Shown here one piece after another: positions 1 to 5,861 of a DNA stretch of 5,861 nt. Below the pieces are notes generated by a model that saw only the letters and a program-made list of their open reading frames with translations, did not search any database and was not told the DNA's origin. Positions within the stretch are counted from its first letter, which is position 1; each line of letters begins with the position of its first letter. Source of the stretch: Ruminococcaceae bacterium UBA3220 (GTDB lineage: Bacteria; Bacillota; Clostridia; Oscillospirales; Acutalibacteraceae); NCBI GenBank assembly GCA_002363095.1, contig DEWC01000085.1, forward strand, positions 1 to 5,861, read 5' to 3'. Both the position numbers and the translations under genes were made by a program.

Positions 1-41
1 TTCAAGGGTGCGTGGGTGGTATTGGCGGGAGTAGAGGCAGT

Positions 42-62
42 CAGAAAATCTCTGATTTTCTG
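42..62. repeat. Inverted repeat / stem-loop, 9-bp perfect stem
   Basis: CAGAAAATC at 42-50 pairs exactly with GATTTTCTG at 54-62 around a 3-nt loop (TCT). It is the outermost of the stem-loops downstream of the operon. A small ACGG/CCGT hairpin (66-78, 4-bp stem) sits between it and the 83-109 stem-loop. The remaining bases 1-41 show nothing I can name. Confidence 0.6.
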
Positions 63-82
63 CAAACGGCATTCCCGTCCAA

Positions 83-109
83 GAGCTTGTCGACTTTTTC
101 GACAAGCTC
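83..109. repeat. Inverted repeat / stem-loop, 11-bp perfect stem
   Basis: GAGCTTGTCGA at 83-93 pairs exactly with TCGACAAGCTC at 99-109 around a 5-nt loop. It lies one base from the next stem-loop (111-139). Symmetry makes it able to form on either strand. It is noncoding as far as I can see. Confidence 0.7.
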
Positions 110-110
110 A

Positions 111-139
111 AATGCCACGCTTAAAAAAAGCGTGGCATT
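111..139 (-). terminator. Perfect stem-loop just after the operon's last stop, possible terminator
   Basis: Bases 111-122 (AATGCCACGCTT) pair perfectly with 128-139, giving a 12-bp stem with a 5-nt loop (A on the plus strand, T on the minus). It starts 3 nt after the TAA of the last gene, where a terminator is expected. The usual T run after the stem is missing on the minus strand, because the T tract is in the loop instead. Intrinsic termination is therefore only a possibility, and mRNA 3'-end protection would fit equally well. Confidence 0.45.
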
Positions 140-142
140 CGT

Positions 143-1300
143 TTACTTGTAGAAATCCAGTCCTACATAACTCATAAATTCTTTATAGTCCTTAACATCG
201 TTGTCGGTTACCATTTCGAGTTGCTTTACATTTTTCTTTATTCTTTCCTTGCGGAACAATAATGTCCTGAATCCCCTCGCAATCCAGAATACGGGCAAAA
301 GAAACGGCGCCTTTTTAAGAACCGGATATTCAAGTTGCATATTTTCAAGAGGAAGGAAAACAATCGACATTGCCTCGCCGGTTTTACTGCCGTTAGCGCT
401 ATTTGCACGGTTGGAAATAAGCTTTCTCATTTTTGTTCCGTAGGGACCGCTTTCAAAAATATAATCCGCTATGGTATCGGTCATACGGTTGTTCTCACCG
501 TTTTCAAACAATGCATCGACGGTCTTGGAAACATTACAATAAAACTCTTTGAGATGAAGTTTATCTAATTCCTTGTAAATATAATTATAATCAAGGCCCT
601 TCATCTCTTTACGGCAGACCCATATATCAACAAGGTGTCGAATACCGATACCGCTGTCCCTGTAATGCTTGGCGAAATGCGAGAATATGTAAATATAATC
701 ATCCTCCGCCTTCATTTGATGTAGGGTTTTGCCGTCCGCAACCTTTTGGGCGAATTGCCAGCCGTCGCCGAAATATTTGTAGTAATCTTTAACATATGAC
801 GGAATCAGTTTTTTATGGAGTTCAATGATAACCTGTCCTTTTTTCCAGATATGCTCATGATTACTCTCGTTGATATCAGAATATCCGAGTTCAGTCATTA
901 AACTGTTTATTTCAGCGTATTGTCCGTTTCTTATCAGAATATCAATATCGCCCATTATACGCATATCTTCTCTCGGGAAAAGTTTTCTTATCCCGAGACC
1001 TTTAAGCGGCATATAATCTATACCGTGGTTTTCAAACGCCTCCGATATTCTGCCGTATTCATAGGTCTGTCTTTCATTCCTCGAAATATTTGCGCAAACG
1101 ATATTGAAGACCGAAAGCATATTGGGGTCGGAGGGTGAAATACCGCAGTTAAGCGCGCCATAATAAAACAGGTTGATTATCTGGTGCTTTTTTGCAACGG
1201 TTATTGCTTCCTTAACCGAAAAGTCCTCCGGCAAAGAAAGCTTTTCGCCCGTTATCGCGCTCTTGATGATATTGATTATTCCTTGTTTTAAAGATGTCAT
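143..1300 (-). CDS. Nucleotidyltransferase-fold protein, NTP_transf_5 family, function unknown
   Basis: This 385-residue protein is the last gene of the operon. It resembles the uncharacterised nucleotidyltransferase family often found in exopolysaccharide and capsule loci. Key visible motif: YMPLKG (96-101) and, after a short gap, GDIDILI (117-123), the G-(x)-DxD metal site of polymerase-beta/MNT-fold nucleotidyltransferases. Further family-like stretches are VIIELHKKL (157-165) and HFAKHYRDSG followed by RHLVDIW (208-227), an all-helical His-rich region. The C-terminal third has a hydrophobic stretch at about 331-345 followed by basic residues, which might touch the membrane. No signal peptide. 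The open frame runs back to a TTG at 1360 overlapping capF, but nothing like a ribosome binding site precedes it. The ATG at 1300, 19 nt after the capF stop with AGAAGAG 12 nt upstream, is the better start. The substrate is unknown; a role in adding a nucleotide-activated or phosphorylated group to the polysaccharide is guesswork from position only. Confidence 0.85.
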   Translation of the reverse strand: MTSLKQGIINIIKSAITGEKLSLPEDFSVKEAITVAKKHQIINLFYYGALNCGISPSDPNMLSVFNIVCANISRNERQTYEYGRISEAFENHGIDYMPLKGLGIRKLFPREDMRIMGDIDILIRNGQYAEINSLMTELGYSDINESNHEHIWKKGQVIIELHKKLIPSYVKDYYKYFGDGWQFAQKVADGKTLHQMKAEDDYIYIFSHFAKHYRDSGIGIRHLVDIWVCRKEMKGLDYNYIYKELDKLHLKEFYCNVSKTVDALFENGENNRMTDTIADYIFESGPYGTKMRKLISNRANSANGSKTGEAMSIVFLPLENMQLEYPVLKKAPFLLPVFWIARGFRTLLFRKERIKKNVKQLEMVTDNDVKDYKEFMSYVGLDFYK

Positions 1301-1319
1301 AATTGTTTTCAACTCTTCT

Positions 1320-2519
1320 TTATACTTTTTCGAAAAATGTATCGGGATGTTCCTTATCAAACTGTTCGTTTGCCCACATCACGGTTACAAGATTATCGGT
1401 TTTTGACAGATTTATTATGTTATGTGTATATCCGGGAAGCATATGAACCGCTTTAATATCCTCGCCTGTAACCTCAAACGAGATAACCTCATCGGTTCCT
1501 ATTTTCCGCTCTTCGATAAGCGCGTGTCCCGAAACGACGATAAAGAATTCCCATTTTGAATTGTGCCAGTGCTGACCTTTGGTAATACCCGGCTTTGAAA
1601 TATTAACGCTTACCTGCCCGCACTTTTCGGTTTTCAAAAGTTCTGTGAAACTGCCACGGTCGTCAACATTCATTTTAAGCGGAAAGGCAACCTTTTCTTT
1701 CGGCAGGTAGGAAAGATACATCGAATACAGTTTCTTTTCAAAACTGCCCTTCGGTATCTCGGGGATTATAAGGCTCTCGGGTTGATTACGGAAACCTTTT
1801 AAACAATCAACTATGTATCCGAGGGTTGCCTTATGGGTTATCGGCGCAAAGCAGTATTTCCCATCCGAATTCGGTACCGCTTTTACACCCTCAAATTCAC
1901 AGTGATGCTCTTTTCCCTCAATCGCGTCAAACATTTCTTCGGTGAGGTCATCTATAAACAACATTTCAAGTTCGGTTGCAGGGTCATTTACGGTTATCGG
2001 CAAATCATTCGCAATATTATTGCAAAATGTTGCTACCGCGCTGTTATAATTGGGTTTTATCCATTTACCGACAACATTCGGAAAACGGTAAACGAGAACT
2101 TTAACGCCGTTTTGCACGCCGTATTCGAAAAATAAATCCTCGCCCGCCCTTTTGCTTCTGCCGTATTCGCTGTCACCAAATCGCCCTTCAAGGCTTGCCT
2201 GAATTGAGGAAGAAAGCATTACCGGAGATTTATTATTAAATTTTTTCAGCGTTTCGAGCAGTTTTGAGGCAAACCCGAAATTACCCTCTTTGAATTCGCT
2301 CATATCTTTCGGTCGGTTTACCCCGGCAAGATTAAAAACAAAATCGGCTTTTGAGCAAAACTCGTCAAGCTCGGCATCGGTCGAGTCTAAATCGTATTCA
2401 AAAATCTCTTCGATTTTTATACCGGGACGGGTGTTGTTCTTTCCGTCGCGGATATTTTTTAGGTTTTCGCAAAGATTTTTGCCTACAAAACCTTTAGCTC
2501 CCGTAACAAGAATGTTCAT
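1320..2519 (-). CDS. capF: CapF-type reductase: SDR domain fused to a C-terminal cupin (UDP-FucNAc pathway)
   Basis: This 399-residue, two-domain enzyme is like S. aureus CapF. The N-terminal SDR domain (about 1-245) reduces the 4-keto group of the CapE product with NADPH. The C-terminal cupin (about 260-395) is reported to bind a metal and act as an epimerase on the CapE product. Visible marks are MNILVTGAKGFVG at 1-13 (Rossmann glycines), NLAGVNRP (63-70), SSSIQAS then YGRSK at 119-123 (catalytic Tyr/Lys), and RFPNVVGKW (145-153). In the cupin, motif 1 has H317, H319 and E324 in GQHWHNSKWEFF, and motif 2 is PGYTHNIIN with H366. All expected ligands are present. Length is slightly above CapF's roughly 370. 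The ATG at 2519 lies 4 nt after the CapG stop; the only Shine-Dalgarno candidate, GGAG about 14 nt upstream, lies inside capG, so translational coupling is likely. A separate reductase (FnlB) without the cupin is ruled out by the full-length fusion. Confidence 0.94.
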   Translation of the reverse strand: MNILVTGAKGFVGKNLCENLKNIRDGKNNTRPGIKIEEIFEYDLDSTDAELDEFCSKADFVFNLAGVNRPKDMSEFKEGNFGFASKLLETLKKFNNKSPVMLSSSIQASLEGRFGDSEYGRSKRAGEDLFFEYGVQNGVKVLVYRFPNVVGKWIKPNYNSAVATFCNNIANDLPITVNDPATELEMLFIDDLTEEMFDAIEGKEHHCEFEGVKAVPNSDGKYCFAPITHKATLGYIVDCLKGFRNQPESLIIPEIPKGSFEKKLYSMYLSYLPKEKVAFPLKMNVDDRGSFTELLKTEKCGQVSVNISKPGITKGQHWHNSKWEFFIVVSGHALIEERKIGTDEVISFEVTGEDIKAVHMLPGYTHNIINLSKTDNLVTVMWANEQFDKEHPDTFFEKV

Positions 2520-2523
2520 ACTT

Positions 2524-3684
2524 CTAATCTTTTCTCCAAACCATTTTATTTACAATGCCTACATAGGACTGAATAATCTTAATAACCTTAGTTGAAACAT
2601 TTCGGTCGGTATAATCGGGAACGGGTATTCCGATATCACCGTTGCTGTTCATTTCGACTGCGGTGTCGACCGACTGCAAGAGCCCTTTTTCGTCAATCCC
2701 CGAGATAATGAAGCACGCCTTATCGAGTGCCTCCGGGCGTTCGGTCGAAGTTCTTATGCATACTGCCGGGAAAGGATGCCCCACGGATGTAAAGAAAGAA
2801 CTCTCCTCAGGCAGCGTTCCGCTGTCGGAAACTACACAAAAAGCATTCATTTGCAAGCAGTTATAATCATGGAAACCGAGCGGCTCGTGCATAACCACCC
2901 TTTTATCAAGTTTAAATCCGCTTGATTCAAGTCGCTTTTTGCTTCTCGGATGGCAGGAATAAAGAACAGGCATATCATATTTTTCGGTCATTTTGTTTAT
3001 TGCCGTAAAAAGCGAAGTGAAATTCTTTTCGGTGTCGATATTCTCTTCTCTATGCGCCGAAAGGAGAATGTATTTTCCCTTTGTAAGTCCCAAACGGCTA
3101 TGGATATCGGACGCCTTTATTTTTTCGAGGTTATCATAAAGCACCTCCGCCATAGGTGAGCCGGTAACATAGGTTCTCTCTTTCGGCAGTCCGCAATCGG
3201 CAAGATAACGGCGGGCATGCTCGCTATACGCCATATTAACATCGGAGATAATATCTACTATTCTGCGGTTTGTTTCCTCCGGCAGGCATTCATCCTTACA
3301 ACGGTTACCTGCCTCCATATGAAAAATCGGGATATGAAGCCGTTTAGCGCCGATTACCGAAAGACAACTGTTGGTATCGCCCAAAACGAGAACGGCGTCG
3401 GGTTTTATCTCATTCATAAGTTTATACGACTTGGAAATTATGTTTCCGCAGGTCTCTCCTAAGTCATTTCCGACGGCGTCAAGGTAAATATCGGGCTCGG
3501 CTAAGCCTAAATCTTTAAAGAATACTCCGTTCAGATTATAATCATAGTTTTGGCCGGTATGAGCAAGCAAGGTATCAAAGTACTTTCTTGCCTTTTTTAT
3601 AACCGCGGCAAGACGGATAATCTCGGGTCGCGTCCCGACGATAATTAAAAGTTTTATCTTTCCGTTATTTTTAAAGTCTTTCAT
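2524..3684 (-). CDS. capG: UDP-sugar 2-epimerase, CapG/FnlC type (UDP-L-FucNAc forming)
   Basis: This is a 386-residue member of the non-hydrolysing UDP-GlcNAc 2-epimerase family (WecB fold). In the FucNAc pathway it converts UDP-N-acetyl-L-pneumosamine/talosamine-type intermediates at C2 to give UDP-L-FucNAc. Motifs in order: VGTRPEIIRL (16-25), LGDTNS (101-106), HMEAGNRC (122-129), PEETNRRIVD (135-144), SAHREEN (209-215), CHPRSKKR (244-251), SDSGTLPEES (286-295) and RTSTERPEA (311-319). HMEAGNRC followed by SEHARRYL separates the CapG/FnlC branch from WecB/MnaA, which usually have HVEAGLRT-like text at that site. Length is normal and no active-site residue looks lost. The start at 3684 has a near-perfect GGAGGT 5 nt upstream. 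It begins 17 nt after the LicC-like gene and ends 4 nt before the CapF start. Family very sure; the branch call rests on the motif and on the CapE and CapF partners. Confidence 0.93.
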   Translation of the reverse strand: MKDFKNNGKIKLLIIVGTRPEIIRLAAVIKKARKYFDTLLAHTGQNYDYNLNGVFFKDLGLAEPDIYLDAVGNDLGETCGNIISKSYKLMNEIKPDAVLVLGDTNSCLSVIGAKRLHIPIFHMEAGNRCKDECLPEETNRRIVDIISDVNMAYSEHARRYLADCGLPKERTYVTGSPMAEVLYDNLEKIKASDIHSRLGLTKGKYILLSAHREENIDTEKNFTSLFTAINKMTEKYDMPVLYSCHPRSKKRLESSGFKLDKRVVMHEPLGFHDYNCLQMNAFCVVSDSGTLPEESSFFTSVGHPFPAVCIRTSTERPEALDKACFIISGIDEKGLLQSVDTAVEMNSNGDIGIPVPDYTDRNVSTKVIKIIQSYVGIVNKMVWRKD

Positions 3685-3689
3685 TTTTT

Positions 3690-3695
3690 ACCTCC
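3690..3695 (-). promoter_or_regulatory. Strong ribosome binding site of the CapG gene
   Basis: The minus strand reads GGAGGT, 5 nt before the ATG at 3684, in the 17-nt gap after the LicC-like gene. It is the strongest Shine-Dalgarno sequence in the window and supports the Firmicute assignment. Confidence 0.85.
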
Positions 3696-3701
3696 GCGTG
3701 T

Positions 3702-4553
3702 TTAAATATCATAGGATTTATCTATCTCTTTAAGTTCGTCGAAAGAATCGATTTCAATAATATCCTTATTACTGCACTCTCTGATTTCAAGATAATAATC
3801 TTTAAGTCGCTCGGTATAAACCGCTTGTGCCAGATACTTCTTTTCGCCTTCAGGTATGTTTTCAACCACTTCCCTGACCGCCTGTTTAAGAACAGAGCAG
3901 GACTGCTTATCGAAATAAACTACACCTTCGAAAAGATAGCAGTTTTCGCCGCCCGGCTGACAATAGGTTATTCTCCCTTCGGAGTTGACCGTCCAGCACC
4001 AGTCATCGGTCTTGTCAATTTTTATCCCGAGAGCATTTGAACGGTAATTGTATTTTTTTATAAGTTTCGGATTATAAAGCAACAAATCCGATTCCAAAAG
4101 ATAGGTATTATCAAATTTATCAAGGGCGCGGTATACGGAATACACCGTTCCCGAACAATCGTATTTTTCGTTCTCGATAAACTCAATTTGAGAGTATTTT
4201 TCTTTTAGCGGTTTGAATTTTTCTTTAAGATAACCTACAACTATGTAAATTTTTTCTATTTCCGCAGACAGGCAGGCTTCGATAAGCCTTTCAATAAAAC
4301 TTTTACCGAAAACCTTAATAAGCGGTTTCGGAGTATCCTTAGTCAACGGCATAAGTCGTGAGCCCAGCCCCGCGGCAAGGAAAACAGCCGATTTAACCCT
4401 AAACGGTTCTAATGCCGAAAGTCCTTTATCTGTCGGTTTATCTTCCTTTAAATAACCTGACTCTTCCAGTTGTTTTTTTGTTGCAGAATCCATGATACTT
4501 TCACCGTAATATGCCGCTGTTAAAGCATCAAACTGCTCTCGTGAAATACTCAT
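3702..4553 (-). CDS. LicC-like CTP:phosphocholine (or sugar-phosphate) nucleotidyltransferase with N-terminal extension
   Basis: This 283-residue protein has a GT-A-type nucleotidyltransferase domain at about residues 54-275. Visible motifs are LAAGLGSRL at 59-67 (nucleotide-binding loop), TPKPL at 74-78, IYIVVGYLKEKF at 102-113, ESDLLLY at 154-160 carrying a likely metal-binding Asp, and IEIDSFDEL at 266-274, the C-terminal Asp region. The spacing and the VGYLKE and EIDS text resemble pneumococcal LicC, which makes CDP-choline for phosphocholine decoration of cell-surface polymers. LicC starts almost directly at its AAG loop; here about 53 residues precede it, with the look of a degenerate winged-helix segment (REQFDAL, KKQLEESGYL, TDKGLSALEP). 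I kept the ATG at 4553 because it includes the REQFDAL text, though its AAGG site sits very close to the ATG. An ATG at 4493 behind GGTGA, 7 nt away, is a real alternative. It starts 5 nt after the TagD-like gene. A sugar-1-phosphate substrate cannot be excluded. Confidence 0.85.
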   Translation of the reverse strand: MSISREQFDALTAAYYGESIMDSATKKQLEESGYLKEDKPTDKGLSALEPFRVKSAVFLAAGLGSRLMPLTKDTPKPLIKVFGKSFIERLIEACLSAEIEKIYIVVGYLKEKFKPLKEKYSQIEFIENEKYDCSGTVYSVYRALDKFDNTYLLESDLLLYNPKLIKKYNYRSNALGIKIDKTDDWCWTVNSEGRITYCQPGGENCYLFEGVVYFDKQSCSVLKQAVREVVENIPEGEKKYLAQAVYTERLKDYYLEIRECSNKDIIEIDSFDELKEIDKSYDI

Positions 4554-4558
4554 ATTCC

Positions 4559-4993
4559 TTACTTTCCCAACTGTGCCGTTTTTTTCTTGATATCGGTGGT
4601 GCTTATACCTTTTGTATATGGCAAATATTCGATACAGACGCCGTATTCGGCAAATTCTTTTTCGGTTTTTATATATCTTTCGGAGCCCTTCCAGTCATCG
4701 CCGGAAAAAAGAACATCAAAATTAAATCTCTTAAGGGCGAGCATCTTGTTTTCGGTTTCTTCGATATTTACAAGTTCTGCTCTGTCAACCACCTTTAAGG
4801 CGTTAAGAATTCTCACCCTTTCTTCCTGCGAAAAAACGGGCACTTTATGTTTAATATCGGTAACATATTTATCATCACAAACACCGACAATCAGAGTGTC
4901 GCAATATTCCTTGCAACGCTCAAGAAGGTTTAAATGGCCTATATGAAAAATGTCGAAAACTCCACAGGTATAGCCTACTTTATACTTTTTCAT
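4559..4993 (-). CDS. TagD-like glycerol-3-phosphate (or related alcohol phosphate) cytidylyltransferase
   Basis: This is a 144-residue single-domain cytidylyltransferase of the HxGH (nucleotidylyl transferase) superfamily. Such enzymes join CTP to an alcohol phosphate to give a CDP-alcohol in the cytoplasm; TagD makes CDP-glycerol for teichoic acids. The sequence shows GVFDIFHIGH at residues 11-20 (the HxGH nucleotide-binding site), GDDW at 98-101, and GISTTDIKK at 129-137, the C-terminal CTP-binding signature. TagD has RTEGISTT at this last site, whereas this protein reads YTKGISTT, so the usual Arg is Tyr and the substrate may not be glycerol 3-phosphate. An in-frame ATG at 5020 would add nine residues and overlap the upstream gene. 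I chose 4993 because AAGGAG lies 5 nt before it and homologues begin with MKKYKVGYTCGVFD-like text. The pairing with the LicC-like gene 5 nt downstream suggests a shared polymer. Family sure; substrate open. Confidence 0.88.
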   Translation of the reverse strand: MKKYKVGYTCGVFDIFHIGHLNLLERCKEYCDTLIVGVCDDKYVTDIKHKVPVFSQEERVRILNALKVVDRAELVNIEETENKMLALKRFNFDVLFSGDDWKGSERYIKTEKEFAEYGVCIEYLPYTKGISTTDIKKKTAQLGK

Positions 4994-4998
4994 TTGTT

Positions 4999-5004
4999 CT
5001 CCTT
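4999..5004 (-). promoter_or_regulatory. Ribosome binding site deciding the start of the TagD-like gene
   Basis: On the minus strand this reads AAGGAG, 5 nt before the ATG at 4993. It lies inside the stretch that would be coding if translation began at the upstream ATG (5020), so it is the main reason for preferring the shorter protein. Confidence 0.8.
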
Positions 5005-5009
5005 TTATC

Positions 5010-5861
5010 CTAATCCTCATTCAAACGGTTTTTAATATATTCGAGAGAGGCGATTTTTTCTTTTGTTTCTTCAACCGTTAACAGTTTTGTATTATTGGAA
5101 TTAAACTCTGTAAGAACATTTCGGTCCTGGTCGCCGGCATTAAAATACTTATCGTAGTTAAGCCCTCTGTTATCGGCGGGAACGCGGTAAAAATCACCTA
5201 AGTCTATCGCCTTGGCGCATTCCTCGTTTGTAAGGAGCGTTTCATACATTTTCTCGCCGTGACGAATACCGATAACCTTTATATCCTCTTTTTTGCCGCC
5301 AAACAGTTCGCAAACCGCCAGAGCTTGGGTCATAATGGTACACGCGGGGGCTTTTTGGATAAACAGGTCGCCGTTTTCACCGTTTTCGAAGGCAAACAAA
5401 ACAAGGTCAACCGCTTCTTCAAGCGACATTATAAATCTCGTCATATTCGGGTCGGTTACGGTTATCGGATTTCCGCTTTTTATCTGGTCTATCCAAAGCG
5501 GAATAACACTTCCCCTACTGCACATAACATTTCCGTATCTTGTGCAACAAATTGTTGTTTTTCCGCTGTTTCTTGATTTTGCTATGGCAACCTTTTCTTC
5601 AATGGCCTTTGTTATACCCATCGCGTTTATCGGATACGCCGCCTTATCGGTTGAAAGGCAAATAACCGATTGAACGCCCGCCTCAATGGCGGCAGTAAGA
5701 ACATTATCGGTGCCGATAACATTTGTTTTAACCGCTTCCATCGGGAAAAATTCACAGGAAGGCACCTGTTTAAGGGCGGCGGCGTGAAAAACAAAGTCTA
5801 CTCCGTGCATTGCGCTTTTGCAGGATTCAAGCGACCTGACATCGCCTATGTAAAACTTAAT
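5010..5861 (-). CDS. capE: UDP-N-acetylglucosamine 4,6-dehydratase/5-epimerase, CapE/FnlA type (5' end cut by window edge)
   Basis: This extended short-chain dehydrogenase/reductase (SDR) carries out the first step of UDP-L-FucNAc synthesis: cytoplasmic NAD(P)-dependent 4,6-dehydration and C5 epimerisation of UDP-GlcNAc. The frame stays open to the window edge. The first Met at 5810 is internal, because 17 in-frame codons before it (reading IKFYIGDVRSLESCKSA) carry the family's GDVR segment. About 283 residues are visible. Relative to homologues of roughly 340 residues, the N-terminal Rossmann glycine motif is missing outside the window. Visible family marks are HAAALKQVPSCEFFP, STDKAAYP followed by MGITK (Met where classical SDRs have the catalytic Tyr of YxxxK, normal for the FlaA1/CapE group), the CTRYGNVMCSRGSVIP block, and RHGEKMYETLLTNEE near the C-terminus. 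The CEFFP and C-terminal pattern favour CapE/FnlA over flagellin-type FlaA1/PseB. The stop is TAG, 16 nt before the next start. Family call very sure; exact stereochemistry inferred from the CapF and CapG neighbours. Confidence 0.93.
   Translation of the reverse strand: MKFYIGDVRSLESCKSAMHGVDFVFHAAALKQVPSCEFFPMEAVKTNVIGTDNVLTAAIEAGVQSVICLSTDKAAYPINAMGITKAIEEKVAIAKSRNSGKTTICCTRYGNVMCSRGSVIPLWIDQIKSGNPITVTDPNMTRFIMSLEEAVDLVLFAFENGENGDLFIQKAPACTIMTQALAVCELFGGKKEDIKVIGIRHGEKMYETLLTNEECAKAIDLGDFYRVPADNRGLNYDKYFNAGDQDRNVLTEFNSNNTKLLTVEETKEKIASLEYIKNRLNED

Noticed and set aside
1..142. A CRISPR array or IS end suggested by the palindromes.
   Set aside because: The palindromes differ from one another in sequence and length, there are no regular spacers, and no transposase or target duplication is visible.
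1..174. A plus-strand frame open from base 1 to a TAA at 175-177, which could be the tail of a convergent gene.
   Set aside because: It runs through all of the stem-loops and into the end of the minus-strand gene, has no start in the window before an ATG at 112, and its residues look like translated repeat. I cannot fully exclude that a convergent gene ends here.
1301..1360. A longer N-terminus for the NTP_transf_5 protein from a TTG at 1360.
   Set aside because: No ribosome binding site precedes it, it would overlap capF by 41 nt, and the ATG at 1300 sits in a normal short gap after the capF stop.
2520..2523. A possible promoter or gene boundary between capG and capF.
   Set aside because: The gap is only 4 nt, leaving no room for a promoter; coupling is the simpler reading.
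4994..5020. A nine-residue longer TagD-like protein from the ATG at 5020.
   Set aside because: The extra part encodes the AAGGAG ribosome binding site and overlaps the end of the CapE gene; the ATG at 4993 is better placed.
5293..5673. A 126-codon plus-strand open frame opposite the CapE gene, and shorter ones opposite every other gene.
   Set aside because: They mirror well-supported minus-strand genes, have no recognisable domains, and follow from codon bias on the opposite strand.

Overview
The window is a stretch of surface-polysaccharide biosynthesis genes. All six genes lie on the minus strand, so transcription runs from the right edge (5861) to the left. Gaps between them are only 4 to 19 nt, which suggests one operon whose promoter and first genes lie beyond the right edge. 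Strong AAGGAG and GGAGGT ribosome binding sites, moderately low G+C by eye, and relatedness to CapE/F/G, TagD and LicC proteins point to a Gram-positive Firmicute. A gut-type Clostridia is my best guess, but no marker gene here proves it.

In transcription order the genes are: a 5'-truncated CapE/FnlA-type UDP-GlcNAc 4,6-dehydratase/5-epimerase (5010-5861); a small TagD-like cytidylyltransferase (4559-4993); a LicC-like sugar/choline-phosphate nucleotidyltransferase with an added N-terminal segment (3702-4553); a CapG/FnlC-type UDP-sugar 2-epimerase (2524-3684); a CapF-type reductase with a C-terminal cupin (1320-2519); and a nucleotidyltransferase-fold protein of the NTP_transf_5 type (143-1300). 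The left 142 bases hold no credible gene. They hold a run of closely spaced stem-loops just after the operon's last stop codon.

The CapE, CapF and CapG homologues together make the known three-enzyme route from UDP-GlcNAc to UDP-N-acetyl-L-fucosamine (UDP-L-FucNAc), as in Staphylococcus aureus type 5/8 capsules and some Gram-negative O-antigens. The TagD-like and LicC-like genes sit inside this module, between CapE and CapG. They suggest that CDP-activated groups (glycerol phosphate, phosphocholine or a related alcohol phosphate) are made for the same polymer. No glycosyltransferase, flippase, polymerase or phosphotransferase (LicD or CDP-glycerol transferase type) is in the window, so the product cannot be read in full.

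I see a recognisable precursor-supply module with an unusual arrangement, not a wholly new system. The points most worth a second look are the cytidylyltransferase pair, an Arg-to-Tyr change in the TagD signature, the uncharacterised NTP_transf_5 gene, and the stem-loop cluster at the left end.
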